Assembly: GCA_963920705.1 (NCBI GenBank)
Contig: OY987234.1
Location: 4,619,351-4,683,350, forward strand
Direction of reading: 5' to 3'
Length of the DNA stretch: 64,000 nucleotides
DNA from: Odiellus spinosus
Taxonomy: Eukaryota > Arthropoda > Arachnida > Opiliones > Phalangiidae
Made by a program: the position numbers and the translations under genes. A model generated the notes under the pieces. That model saw only the letters and a list, made by a program, of their open reading frames with translations, was not told where the DNA came from and searched no databases. This document shows, piece after piece, positions 44,640-57,499 of this stretch (positions are counted from its first letter, which is position 1; each line of letters begins with the position of its first letter).

Positions 44640-47600
44640 ATGTTGCTTCAGTTATTCAAATTAATTTTAATGGTTTGCAATACCTTCACGAGATGCTATT
44701 CTCAGAAGGAACACGCGGATCTTGATCTAGCGCCGGAACATCTACCTTATTACTTAAATACTAATAATCTTTGTTGGGGATACGAGCCGAACTGTGCAAA
44801 AGAGAATCAGTATTCGCGATGGACTTGCCCCGAAGACAGTAGAGGCTGGTAAGTTTAATAAGGAGTTTTTGACAGAAGTAATCTCGCTATACGTTATCGT
44901 TTCTCAAGGTCCGAAAGCGAGGAAGAACAACTGGAAGAATTTTACAAGGAAGGGGATTTTGGCTACATTAAAGGTCGAAAAGAAGAGTTCAAAACTCTTT
45001 GCAAACCTCGTAAATCAGTAAATTTTTGTATAATACATTCAGTTCTCTTTTAAAATGATTGTTCTAACGATTTATCGAATTGCAGGGGGATTCTTCTCTC
45101 TCTTGTACGAAATACACCCGTTACTGCGAAGCTCGTAATATCTGGTTTGATTTCAAAACTCTCTTAGAGTTGAAAGAACCAATGAGGTATTTCCATCAAC
45201 GCGGGAATTTAGTTTTATGAATCTAAAAAACTTTATTTACAAGCTAGATATCGAGAAGACGTCATTCGCGCGGGTCAAATTGGAGGATATTGCGCTCTCG
45301 ATAAAAAGAGTCTGAAAAATGAAGGTCAGCACAAGAGTCCGCTACAATCTTGGTACGCCGAACTCGAAAATTTTACGGAACTTCCTAGAAATCCAATAAA
45401 AGATAAAAAAATTTGTGATATTGTGATTGATAAACCAACTTTTATCATGAAATTAGATGCCAGTAAGTTTCGAAGACTATTATTATTATTTTGACGTATT
45501 CTAGGATTATCTAATCATTTGCAAATCATAGCCGTTAGCATGTATCATCATTTTTGCGACTTTTTCAATCTTTACGTTAGCCAACACTTCAATGGTTCTT
45601 TTTCTAAAGATATTCAGATTGTTATTTGGGATACGGTAAGATTTTTTTAACACTTGGTCATCAATTTTAACCATTTTAAGTTCAGATGTTTATTTAATTT
45701 TAAATGAATGATTGTTCTCTTTGTAGCTCGCTTATTCCAGTAATTTCGCCATCATGTGGAAGGTTTTTACTAAAAATCCTTTATTAGGGCTAGATACCTT
45801 TAAAGGAAAAAGAGTAAGACCATTATTAACTGAATTAACGAACAGTAGGTCATTCAGGAAAATCTCGTACGTTTTGCGGAAAAATCCTGTTAAAACAAAA
45901 TCTTATTTTTTTTTAAAATCCATAATGTCTTGAAAAAAAGCTAAAATCCAACGTATTTAAAAATCCGGTAGGTTTTTCTGAATGACCAACCGTCCAAAAT
46001 AAAGAGGCAGTTCATTTATGAGGAATGTCATTGAATCTCTTAGGTTTGCTTCAAAGAAGCTATATTTCCCTTTCTTCCGAGAATGATTTATGGAATGTAT
46101 TATAACATGCCGCTGGTAAGATTAATTTAAAACGTTGCAGTACAAATTAGTAGTTTTCTATTGATTCCCTAAGTATGCCTCATCAATTAGTGAAAAATCG
46201 AAATTTTAAACAAGGAATCAATCTAACTTACTCTGAAAGTAGGCTTAACAAGGATCTACGATGAGAGAATGGATGTATAAAGAACTAACGTTCATGGATA
46301 TTGCACTCGTACCTTCTGTAAGGCATTTTCAGTAGATCGCGATTTCGGATAATTTCGTCCGCTATCGACGGCGGAAGTGTGGCGCTTTTTGGGAAATTTT
46401 GGCGCAAACGAATTTCCTGTTTTACAAATTGTCGTCTGAACGTTCTGCAGTTTTTCAATTTCAAATATGACGAAATGCCACACATCTTGTCTAACGACGA
46501 ACATCGTTACTAGATGGCGCCAGTGAACATCGCGAATTCTGTTTACGCGTTTTTCTCGGAGTGCAATATCCATGAACGTTAGTTCTTTATACATCCATGC
46601 TGAGAGTTTGATATGGACAGCAATGAGTCTCTGGCCAATTGTTTGAGAATGTTCCAATCGTAAAACGTTTCAAATTAGGCGTAATTCTATGGCAAATCAC
46701 CATTAAAAATGAGTTTGTAGCCAAATAAAGATTCCCTCTCTCAAGGTGTCCAATCCATGACCACCATTATGTAACCCTGACAACAATCCCACGAAAATCA
46801 CATTCTTAAACTTTCAAACAGAAATAGGCCCGAATTAGAGTTAGCGTAAAATCAATCCGAAATTGCTTTTCCGAGTGTGAAAGTGAATTATTTTATCAAT
46901 AATAGGTCAATAATTAATTTTTCACTTCTGTAAGTCATTTTATTATAGTTAATGCGTATTTACAATTAAATATTTACAAATTAACTGGTCAAAGTGGCAT
47001 TTTGATAACTCATTAAGCTCACATCACTAACCTGCTTCCGCAATTGGCTATTGCATTATATTTTAAAATCACCATAACTACTTTATTTGGAAATTACTTT
47101 AGGACCCCAAGTAGGTCCATTTATGACCAAAATTTTTACCGTGAAAAGAGTTTAACTTTAAATTCTCAAACCCAGGTTTCCTGGTCCCTTTAAGGAAGAT
47201 TAAGATAACCTTTTTTTATCTTGAAAAGATTCCCGGATGTCAAGGGAGTGGATTATTTCACGCCTTCAACCGTCACGTATTACATAGATTGAATGTGAAG
47301 AGAAATTATCCCGTTGTGAGACATCATTTTAAATGACAAATTTTATATTATTGCGGTAAAACCTTGTTATAACAAAATTCTAGCTGCGAAAGGATCCTTA
47401 TTTCATTTTAAACCCTAGGCCTTGACTTTGCGAATGATGAAAGTCACTGGTGAATATGAAAAATTGAACTTTTTTGTTATTACCAGGTTTGCAAAGGCTA
47501 GCCGCTAAAATTTTTCCATTAAGCATAGACTAAGAAAGGGTTTCACCCTGGACACGCAACGCGCAGCTATCTTTACCTTCCAATGTAGTTTCCCAGATTT

Positions 47601-50600
47601 TTAAAATAGTAAGGGATCTCTTTCTTAGTCTATGGCTTAAGATCATTGGTTATAAGGAAAAGTCAAGAGTTAAAGTAACACTTAGAAATAAACTGCTTGT
47701 AAAGCCATCATAGTGGCTTGTATACAGGCATTGGGTAATGGAGAAACAATGGTAAAGGAAATAACTCTGTAGAGGCTGCAAAATAGCAAAAAGTGTAGGG
47801 AAACACAATATATCTAAAATAATTATGTAACAACAGTCTGAACGATACAAACAATAATAACATGAAATAGAACAGAAGAGACAAGGGGAAGAGTGAACTT
47901 GGCTAGTTATTTCATTCGTCCTTGGAGAGGGCGCACCTGTCATAGATGACTTTGCGTTAGAAGTGGGAATGATGGAAGCTAGTAGGGGCTCATGGTTTCA
48001 GAATTTTTTCTAGTACGGGAAACTTTATGCCTAGTAAAAAAGACAAATGTCCACATTGATTTTACCTGAGAAAAAAATCATGGGCGATACATAGATTGTT
48101 GACACGATGTCTAATAGAGATTGGGTCAGTGCCGAGAATGGACAGGCGAGTTGACAGGGTTGCCACAGACCTGGAAAAGTCAGTGAATTCCCAAATTGGT
48201 CTAAAAAGTCAGGGAATTTTTAAAATTGTATAAAGGTCAGGGAAAAGTGAGGGAATTTTAATATTATCGAAAAATAAAATTGTGGAATCTCATAGTATGG
48301 ATTCAGTTAGATCAGGGAGGCTTCCGTAAATATATGTAAAAAATTATTATATGGGATCAGAGGCTTTAAAACATTTATGGAAAGTCCCTATTGAGAAAAG
48401 CACGTTTTTTTAATATAACTTTCTCACAGTATACTGTCTAACAGAACACCTATTTTTGGAAGAGGTGATTCGCACAAGGAAGAGCTCCCACGCGAATCTT
48501 GGAGTTCTACTAATTTAAACCCTTAAATTGGTTAGGGAAAAACCATGTAGATGGTCAGGGAATTTTGTTATGAAAAATCAGTGGCAACCCTGGTTGAGCT
48601 AAACACTTCATACTCCTTTTGAAGGCGAGCTTGGAATACGCATTCTGCGCCTTTGTTAGCGCTGCGAGATCCATGAAAAAGTGGAGAGTCCAAAATGGGG
48701 CAACAGTAGTCAATAATGGGTAGAACTAAGTAGTTGTAAATGGTTTTAATGAGGGAAGGTGAATGGAAATGAAGATTACAAGGGATTAATCCTGAAATAG
48801 ACTCCTAAGTGTGGGGTATTGAAGATGGTAGTGGATAAGTTATGATGACCAAAGTGCAGTACAGCACATTTTTCAGTGTTAAAACTGAGGCCATTTCTTC
48901 GCCCCAGGTGATTGTAACAAGGGTTACATGATGACAGGTTCATGGTTAAGTTGGAGAACTTCATGGTCAAGGGGGCACGAACTCTGCTGTTTAAAGCATA
49001 GATTAATCCCGCAAGAGTATTATTATGGATGTGGATATAACAGAGTGCATTGATTTGATAAGCCCAGCAAATAGAATAGGTGCCCAAGACTGATTCCTGA
49101 TGCACCCTTTGCACGATCAGCTCCTCAACAGATTTCGCCATGGAGGACGATTTGCTGCTTACAATTGAAGAAGTAATTAGTCAGCCCAGTGATTCACGCA
49201 TTTTAGAGGGCAGTTTGGAGAGAAACCTGGGATATGGAGTCAAAAGCCTTGCTAAAGTCGAGGTAAATGACGTCAACCGAAGAACCACTTTCTCCATTCA
49301 TTGGTGTCAATTAAGAGATTGGCGAGGTAAGAACGTCGTGCAAGGAAACCATGCTATGAGGGCCTAGGAAGAACTTAAGCTGGTCATGTGCAAGGTATAT
49401 GCATATAGTTTATCTAAGTCGGATGAGCATAAATTAGCAGAGTCGGTTCAGGCACCATTTCTTGGGTATTGAGGTTAATTTGGCTTCCTTCCAGGCTCCT
49501 GGTGGGGAACCACTCGAAATGGCATATATATTAGGATTCAGGGTGAAAATGGTGCAGTAGGTTTTGAGAGTCAATTTAAAAAGTACCATAAATGATCCGC
49601 ACTCTTTCCAATTAAGTGTAACTGTTCCAGCAGGGGAACATTGTGGAGAAAATCAGATTAAGGGCCTTATAAACTTTCAGCAATATTCCTTATGTGTGTA
49701 TATATATATACATATATTTTTTTCAGTTAGCTCTGTTTTATTGGCGGGATTTATGTTTTTGTTATAACGAGGTTTTACTTCAAACGCAATTTGTAACGCA
49801 AATCAAATTAATCATAATTTCGTTCTCGGCGTTAGGGTGAAAAACTACGTATTACTTTCTTATCGAGGGGCACGTCATTCCGCAAAATAATCAACGAAGA
49901 TGATGTAAGTGGTTTCTTTTCCACTCCATAGAGAGAGAGAGAGAGAGTCGGAAGACTTAATATAACGCCATATTTTTCAGATTATTAAAGCTCTATCTGC
50001 AGTTCCTGAATATACAGTGTTAAAAGTTAACTACGATCGTTCGATCTCGTTTTTGGATCAGCTTAAGGTTACTAGTAATACAGATATCTTTATTGGTATG
50101 CACGGTTCAGGATTGACTCATTTACTCTTTCTTCCTGATTGGGCCGCCGTATTTGAGATGTAAGCTGAATATTTGTATTAAAGTAGATGCTGACTCGATT
50201 TGGGGCAACTTGTCAAATTGATCTCGACCAAATTCGACGATTTTTCCAGATTGGGTAAGGCAGTTTCTTTGATCATTCTATGGGAGCACCGACGTCACAC
50301 GATTGTTAAAACAGCCTGGGGAATTTTTTCAATTTCTTGCGATTCATTTAGCGAGCTTGGTGCGGGATCAATTTGACAAGGCCTGAATCGAAGCGTACCT
50401 ACGTATCTACTTTAGTTCATTTTTAGGAGTAAAAAAACCGTAAATTTTGTTGAACAGTTATCATTGTGAAGATGAAAACTGTTATAAAGATTTAGCGAGG
50501 CTGAGGGGAGTAACGTATATAACTTGGGAAGATGATGATAAACTTGTTCCGGAAGATCAGGTGAGTACTTTATTTTCTTTCTGACTTCACCTAGGCAGCT

Positions 50601-53600
50601 AGGCTGGCCCATCCAGGACCTTAAAATACCTAAAATTAAAATTAGGTACTCTTATTTTCAATAATTCCATGGAATATTGCGAATCTGAATAATTTTCACT
50701 TTACTGACTTTCGGTGGGTCAAAATACTAAAAATTATGAGATAATTATGAAAATAATTCTTGGGATTTTGACGCATTCTCTTTTTCGAAAGGTACCTGCG
50801 CAGAATTCACAAACTGGGATAAATGATATCTCATATGGTTTTTAATTGGTCCCTATTTGGTGATCATATAGAATTTTTGGTCCCTATTTGGTGATCTTAT
50901 AGATTTTTGGTCCCTATTTGGTGATCCTATAGAATTTTGGTCCCTATTTGGTGATCCTATAGAATTTTGGTCCCTATTTGGTGATCCTATAGAATTTTGG
51001 TCCCTATTTGGTGATCCTATAGAATTTTGGTCCCTATTTGGTGATCCTATAGAATTTTGGTCCCTATTTGGTGATCCTATAGTATTTTGGTCCCTATTTG
51101 GTGATCCTATAGAATTTTGGTCCCTATTTGGTGATCCTATAGAATTTTGGTCCCTATTTCGTGATACTTTAGAATTTTGGTCCCTATTTGGTGATCCAGT
51201 AGAATTTTGGTCTCTATTTTTAGATCCTATATAATTTTGGTCCCTATTTGGTGATGCTATAGAATTTTGGTCCCTATTTGGTGATGCTATAGAATTTTGG
51301 TCCCTATTTGGTGATCCTATAGAAGTTTGGTCCCTATTTGGTGATCCTATAGAAGTTTGGTCCCTATTTGGTGATCCTATAGAAGTTTGGTCCCTATTTG
51401 GTGATCCTATAGAAGTCTGGTCCCTATTTGGTGATCCTATAGAAGTTTGTTCCCTATTCGGTGATCCTATAGAATTTTGGTCCCTATTCGGTGATCCTAT
51501 AGAATTTTTCTCCCTATTTTGTCAGTGATCCTTTAGAATTTTTGTCCCTATTTGGTGATCCTATAGAATTTTGGTCCCTATTTCGTGATCCTTTAGAATT
51601 TTGGTCCCTATATGGTGATCCTATAGAATTTTGGTCCCTATTTATTGATCTTATAGAATTTTGGTTCCTATTTATTGATCTTATAGAATTTCGGTCCCTA
51701 TTTGGTGATCCTATAGAATTTTGGTCCATTTTTGGTCCCTTATCTTTAGAATTTTGCTCCATTTTTGGCCCCTTATCTTTAGATTTTTGGTCCTTATTTG
51801 GTGAGACTTTTGGTCCCTATTTGGTGAGACTTTTGGTCCCTATTTGGTGATCCTTTAGAATTTTGGTCCCTATTTCGTGATACTTAAGAATTTTGGTCTC
51901 TATTTGGTGATCCAGTAGAATTTTGGTCTCTATTTTTAGATCCTATATAATTTTGGTCTCTATTTTTAGATCCTATATAATTTTGGTCCCTATTTGGTGA
52001 TGCTATAGAATTTTGGTCCCTATTTGGTGATGCTATAGAATTTTGGTCCCTATTTGGTGATGCTATAGAAGTTTGGTCCCTATTTGGTGATCCTATAGAA
52101 TTTTGGTCCCTATTTGGTGATCCTATAGAATTTTGGTCCCTATTAGTGATCCTATAGAATTTTTGTCCCTATTTTGTCGGTGATCCTATAGAATTTTTGT
52201 CCCTATTTGGTGATCCTATAGAATTTTGGTCCCTATATGGTGATCCTATAGAATTATGGTCCCTATTTATTGATCTTATAGAATTTTGTTTCCTATTTAT
52301 TGATCTTATAGAATTTCGGTCCCTATTTGGTGATCCTATAGAATTTTGGTCCCTATTTGGTGATCCTATAGAATTTTGGTCCCTATTTGGTGATCCTATA
52401 GAATTTTGGTCGCTATTTGGTGATCCTATAGAATTTTGGTCGCTATTTGGTGATCCTATAGAATTTTGGTCCCTATTTGGTGATCCTATAGAATTTTGGT
52501 CCCTATTTGGTGATCCTATAGAATTTTGGTCCCTATTTGGTGATCCTATAGTATTTTGGTCCCTATTTGGTGATCCTATAGAATTTTGGTCCCTATTTGG
52601 TGATCCTATAGAATTTTGGTCCCTATTTCGTGATACTTTAGAATTTTGGTCCCTATTTGGTGATCCAGTAGAATTTTGGTCTCTATTTTTAGATCCTATA
52701 TAATTTTGGTCTCTATTTTTAGATCCTATAGAATTTTGGTCCCTATTTGGTGATGCTATAGAATTTTGGTCCCTATTTGGTGATGCTATAGAATTTTGGT
52801 CCCTATTTGGTGATCCTATAGAAGTTTGGTCCCTATTTGGTGATCCTATAGAAGTTTGGTCCCTATTTGGTGATCCTATAGAAGTTTGGTCCCTATTTGG
52901 TGATCCTATAGAAGTTTGGTCCCTATTTGGTGATCCTATAGAAGTTTGGTCCCTATTTGGTGATCCTATAGAAGTTAGGTCCCTATTCGGTGATCCTATA
53001 GAATTTTGGTCCCTATTCGGTGATCCTATAGAATTTTGGTCCCTATTCGGTGATCCTATATAATTTTTGTCCCTATTTGGTGATCCTATAGAATTTTGGT
53101 CCCTATTTCGTGATCCTTTAGAATTTTGGTCCCTATATGGTGATCCTATAGAATTTTGGTCCCTATTTATTGATCTTATAGAATTTTGGTTCCTATTTAT
53201 TGATCTTATAGAATTTCGGTCCCTATTTGGTGATCCTATAGAATTTTGGTCCATTTTTGGTCCCTTATCTTTAGAATTTTGCTCCATTTTTGGCCTCTTA
53301 TCTTTAGATTTTTGGTCCTTATTTGGTGATCATATCTTTAGATTTTTGGTCCTTATTTGGTGATCCTATCTTTAGACTTTTGGTCCCTATTTGGTGAGAC
53401 TTTTGGTCCCTATTTGGTGATCCTTTAGAATTTTGGTCCCTATTTCGTGATACTTTAGAATTTTGGTCCCTATTTGGTGATCCAGTAGAATTTTGGTCTC
53501 TATTTTTAGATCCTATATAATTTTGGTCTCTATTTTTAGATCCTATATAATTTTGGTCCCTATTTGGTGATGCTATAGAATTTTGGTCCCTATTTGGTGA

Positions 53601-54412
53601 TGCTATAGAATTTTGGTCCCTATTTGGTGATGCTATAGAAGTTTGGTCCCTATTTGGTGATCCTATAGAATTTTGGTCCCTATTTGGTGATCCTATAGAA
53701 TTTTGGTCCCTATTCGGTGATCCTATAGAATTTTTGTCCCTATTTTGTCGGTGATCCTATAGAATTTTTGTCCCTATTTGGTGATCCTATAGAATTTTGG
53801 TCCCTATTTCGTGATCCTTTAGAATTTTGGTCCCTATATGGTGATCCTATAGAATTATGGTCCCTATTTATTGATCTTATAGAATTTTGTTTCCTATTTA
53901 TTGATCTTATAGAATTTCGGTCCCTATTTGGTGATCCTATAGAATTTTGGTCCCTTATCTTTAGAATTTTGGTCCATTTTTGGTCCCTTTAGAATTTTGC
54001 TCCATTTTTGGCCCCTTATCTTTAGATTTTTGATCTTTATTTGGTGATCCTATCTTTAGACTTTTGGTCCCTATTTGGTGTGACTTTTGGTCCCTATTTG
54101 GTGATCCTATCTTTAGACTTTTGGAACCTATTTTGGCCAATTTGTTTTGTAAAAAGTCTTTTCTCCCAATTTTATTTTCGTTTTTTGGTGGGAGTCCCAC
54201 TACGGTTACAGAATCCTGGCTAAGCCTAATTTAAACTCTGTACTTAGGGACATCATCCTACATTGGGAGCTCACGCTAAGTTTACTAATTACGAGTTTGA
54301 CGTCGATGAAACTTTGAGATTAGTTCAGAAAGCTGCGGATAAAGTAAGATCGCACGAAGCCTGGAAAAAAATGCAACAAGAAACTCATCCGGGTTTGAAA
54401 CAAGAACTCTAA
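44640..54412 (+). CDS. EOGT: EOGT, EGF-domain O-GlcNAc transferase, complete, 12 exons
   Basis: Transfers GlcNAc from UDP-GlcNAc to Ser/Thr of EGF repeats in the ER lumen (GT61 family). Exons: 44640-44848, 44909-45017, 45086-45186, 45248-45462, 45532-45635, 45727-45813, 46044-46115, 47229-47294 (or to 47312), 49836-49904, 49981-50159, 50458-50560, 54248-54412. About 492 aa. Signal peptide [20 protein letters not shown]; then [90 protein letters not shown] and [16 protein letters not shown], and [19 protein letters not shown] in the last exon. It ends KQEL, a KDEL-type ER retrieval signal. All phases join. The exon 8 donor is uncertain (both choices keep frame). Confidence 0.96.
46268..46599. 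mobile_element. MITE in EOGT intron 7
   Basis: Arms TGGATGTATAAAGAACTAAC, then GTTCATGGATATTGCACTC, inverted at 46557-46597. Possible TGAGAG duplication at the edges. The open frames within are arm artefacts. Confidence 0.8.
47650..49690 (-). pseudogene. Degenerate non-LTR retrotransposon (reverse transcriptase remnant)
   Basis: Reading the minus strand from right to left: [17 protein letters not shown] (about 49440-49500), [17 protein letters not shown] (about 49230-49280; the first catalytic aspartate motif of a non-LTR reverse transcriptase), [29 protein letters not shown] (about 48830-48900), [15 protein letters not shown] (about 48690-48740), then after a nested [21 protein letters not shown] (about 48090-48145). 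The usual YADD/FADD box is replaced by YALN, and stops and frame changes interrupt it. No endonuclease domain seen. CR1/jockey-like by motif order; clade not certain. Lies antisense in EOGT intron 8. Confidence 0.8.
48155..48592. mobile_element. MITE (CAGGGTTGCCAC ends) inserted in the retrotransposon
   Basis: Ends CAGGGTTGCCAC and inverse; GTTGA on both sides (48150-48154, 48593-48597). Subterminal AAAGTCAG(T/G)GAA phrases link it to the 'GTCAGGGAA' family elsewhere in the window. Confidence 0.75.
49929..49947. repeat. (AG)n microsatellite
   Basis: About nine AG units in EOGT intron 9, close to the 3' splice site of exon 10. Confidence 0.9.
50843..54140. repeat. 30-bp tandem array, about 110 copies, in the last EOGT intron
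   Basis: Unit GGTCCCTATTTGGTGATCCT plus ATAGAATTTT. Variants (TATTTATTGATCTTATAG, TTTTTAGATCCTATATAA, GATGCTATAG, CCCTTATCTTTAGA) recur as ordered blocks four times, indicating larger-scale duplications. Since 30 is divisible by three, the array is open in several frames on both strands (up to 372 codons of [14 protein letters not shown] repeats); these are not genes. It ends in TTTTGGTGGGAGTCCCAC just before exon 12. Confidence 0.97.
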
Positions 54413-55250
54413 TGGTGTTCATCTCGATTACTCAATTAATTTCTCAAATTTAGTATTTTTTCAATTTTTAATTTTGGGCTTGTTCAGCTTGTTAAGTCTT
54501 TGACGTCTAAGAAACAAGTAGATCGAGTAATTTTTATATATTTAATGGTTTTCTAATTTATTTTAAGTTAAATTGTTAATCAGGTTTTTAACATTTTCTG
54601 CCATTTTAATGTTTTACCTTTGTTAACTTCCAGGGTCTCTTTTGTCATTTTTTTTTACATTTTATTTAATAAAAATAATACAAAAACCTATTTCTGTATT
54701 TAATTTACATATTGTATTTTTAGTATTAAAAAATTTGATCGATACAAAAACCTATTTCCGCCTTTTTTCATCGAAAAAATAGGCATAACTTTTGTAAACT
54801 TATAGCTATGCATAATAGTTGATTTTTGACAATACGACATACTGCACCTTTGAAACAAAACGGAAGTAGAAAGGTACAGAATAGGAGAGAACAAGCGTAA
54901 CAGCCTTCTGTTAATTCGCGACCGAAACGAGTCTAGAAGGCGCTGCGAAGCTGATGCTTTTTTTTTCGTCTGCTAGTTGGTTGTAGCACTAGCCATGCTA
55001 TTAAACTCAACCGCAGGTTTTCTACAGCGACCGACAGGGTGGCACGGTGATACTTTTCGCTCGCGAATATTGAAATTTACTTAGTAAATAAATCTGGTAT
55101 TGAAACCTACCTTCCAAATCTTGTTCTTGCTTTAATAAAGACATTTCGACAAAGCTTCTAACCTTGGCCTACAGCAAATACCACCTTACAACAAACCGGA
55201 AGCTATGCCGAAAATAGAAATAGGCCAGAACAAATCCTACTCCTCTTCTG
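54413..55250. other. EOGT 3' flank, no gene
   Basis: Contains an AATAAAAATAATA stretch at 54667 that could be the EOGT polyadenylation signal. The phrase ACAAAAACCTATTTC occurs twice (54681 and 54744). No coding region visible. Confidence 0.5.
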
Positions 55251-55261
55251 CGTATTCTCTA

Positions 55262-55594
55262 TGGTCAGAAATAGATGAACCGAAATTATCAACGAGAGCT
55301 TAGATTGGGAAATGCATTTTATTTGGAGTGAATGGGGAGGGTAAGCACTGGGGGAATGGGCTTCCTCGGCCTCAATGAAATACCGAGGAGGATCTTGGGA
55401 AACTGATCGCCCCACGTAGCGACGGCTGCAAACCAAGCCAGGTGGCGCATTCAACGTTTCTCGGCTAGGCGAAATTCCGCGGGGGAGGGGGCTACAACTG
55501 TCGTCTAAGAGAGGGGAAACGGAGAACTTGCCTGTGGCGTTAGAGGAATAGCTCGTTGATAATTTCGGTTCATCTATTTCTGCTATGGTGTGAA
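55262..55594. mobile_element. MITE with CAGAAATAGATGAACC ends
   Basis: Left CAGAAATAGATGAACCGAAA, then TTATCAACGAG, inverted at 55552-55594. CTATGGT flanks both sides (7 bp visible). The minus-strand open frame inside is not a recognised gene. Confidence 0.8.
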
Positions 55595-56033
55595 CAACAA
55601 TAATGCCCTAGCAGACTCTTCTGTTTATTCATTAATTCTCTAATTTCAAAATTCAAATCATTACGTGAAAACGCCTTTTTATCCTTATTCGTGACGTAAT
55701 ACTTCTGGCAAAGCTTCCAGCATAGCTTATCGACCCGCAAAATTCTTAACTTAGCTCAGCTTGTTTTTTAGTAAAGTCAAGGCTGTAGGAGGGCGGACCC
55801 TTCATAACCGTCCACCCCTTGTACGCGAGATATGAACTCGTCCACCTCCTAGAGCGTTTGGGAGCGAGGAGATCCCGCCGGTTTTTAAGTCGAACGGACG
55901 TTTTTGAAATATACGGTACTCGAGAGTTTATTGTCTATCGGAAAACGTGAAAAACATGAGTAATTAGACAACAATTAAGTTACTGAACATTGAAATCGGA
56001 TTATCAAATAAACGAATTGATCTGGAAACAAAT

Positions 56034-56097
56034 ATGGAAAAGAAATCTCAAAAGAAGGACAAGGACAACGTATTTTTTTTCGAGGGACAAGTAAAAG
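56034..56097 (+). CDS. Possible first coding exon of a gene extending right
   Basis: ATG in a good context (AAATATGG) begins MEKKSQKKDKDNVFFFEGQV and reaches a donor AAAG|GTAGGC. No other coding segment that follows it is visible before the window ends, so its partners would lie beyond 64 kb behind a long first intron. The surrounding 55.7-57.3 kb is largely free of the repeats that fill the rest of the region. Gene not recognised; it could be chance. Confidence 0.3.
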
Positions 56098-57490
56098 GTA
56101 GGCACGAGATTTTTTACGGGGATGAACTTTTAGGGTTAACCGCGGCTGTCAAAATATCTTTTGAGAGATCCGCGTGACTTTCGTATCGATGTTTGTAAAT
56201 TATTGAATCGTAAATTGGGTATTACTTTATCGACATCATTATTATATTGGGTCCCAAAGATTGAAATTTAAACTCTTCTTTTACGTTTTTGGGATAGTAC
56301 TGGAGAATTAATAGTTATGACACCCATACTTTAAAAAGTAACGCTACAAATAGGAGCCAACGTATTACTACAAATTAAGAGTCAAATTGGAACGATATAA
56401 ATGGGTTGTTAATATTTGTGTCGGCACATCTAATTAAACCAAATTGTTGACTTTCAAGTATTCCACATCCTGTACTTGTAATGTACTTACATCCTCAGTA
56501 TCTTTGACATTACTATTTTAGAAATAGTGGGGAGAGCTCTTAAGTGTTACTCCAAGCTAACTTAGTCATCGGTCATCACCAATTCGCTGTGGAAGTCTAT
56601 TTAGCTTCACGTTCTTCCTCCATTAGATCAGCTAGGAATGACTTTTACCCAGAATAATAGTTTAACACGCGGTGGTAAATATTATTCCAACGTATCTATT
56701 CCCTAATTATCATCTCAATTATAAAATCGTGACAATTAGAATTTATCTAAAGGCACTATAACGAAACGCTAGATACGAATAAGCTTAATCATCGAAACTT
56801 TTAAGGATTAATTTATCTGGCTCTAATTATTACTTGTCTCTGTAAAAACAGTAAGCTCTTTTGTCAACCTCTTTCTCTCTCTAGAGTTTTGACTTTTTCG
56901 AAAGCCGTGAAAACTCATTTTCGGTTTGAGTGCGTGGGATCTGGCTTGTTCTTGTACAAACTGTCATTTCCCATCGTAATATTTATCCGCTCTATTTGGG
57001 AAAGGGTTTATTAGCCCAACACCTTGATTCGTCGCGAAGATAGAAACCTCTCGAATCCCTCTCGACTAAAAATATCACACGCTTAGAAATATATCTTTCT
57101 CTCTCTCTATAAGCTGTTTCTATCCTAGTCTACTTCGCGATTCGGGAGAAATAGGATCGAGAGAGAGAGTACGAGTTTTCCGCAGCATCCGTTTTCTGCT
57201 CCATTTTATCCGGTTTGTGATATTACTGACATAGAAAGTGGCGAAAAAGAGATATGGGCCGTAGCTTTAGCGTTTAAAGTGAGGCTGTCACGGGTTTCTC
57301 ACGAATTCCTAATGGAAATTGAGTAGCATTTTCTTAAAGATCGTTTGAAAACGATTCAAAAATATATATATATCATATACAGAATAGAAAAAAATACCGG
57401 CTACAGTAAAAATACATATTTTAGGCCTATAATCGTCATTTTCGAAGTTTTTAAAATAAAAATTCACCTCAGTAGTATGTCATCGCACTA
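56098..57490. other. Relatively repeat-free non-coding stretch
   Basis: No gene seen. Contains CTCTCTCTCT near 57090 and GAGAGAGAGAG near 57160, which form a loose inverted pair. May be intronic or regulatory if the exon at 56034 is real. Confidence 0.4.
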
Positions 57491-57499
57491 TGCATGGTT

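Noticed and set aside
49140..49367. 75-residue plus-strand ORF in EOGT intron 8
   Set aside because: It is the complementary strand of the reverse-transcriptase remnant.
52169..53287. 372-residue minus-strand open frame of [10 protein letters not shown] repeats, and plus-strand [10 protein letters not shown] frames
   Set aside because: Pure product of the 30-bp array, whose length is a multiple of three. Both strands are open, and it lies wholly inside an EOGT intron.
55203..55454. 83-residue minus-strand ORF
   Set aside because: Falls largely within the inverted-repeat MITE 55262-55594; no similarity recognised.
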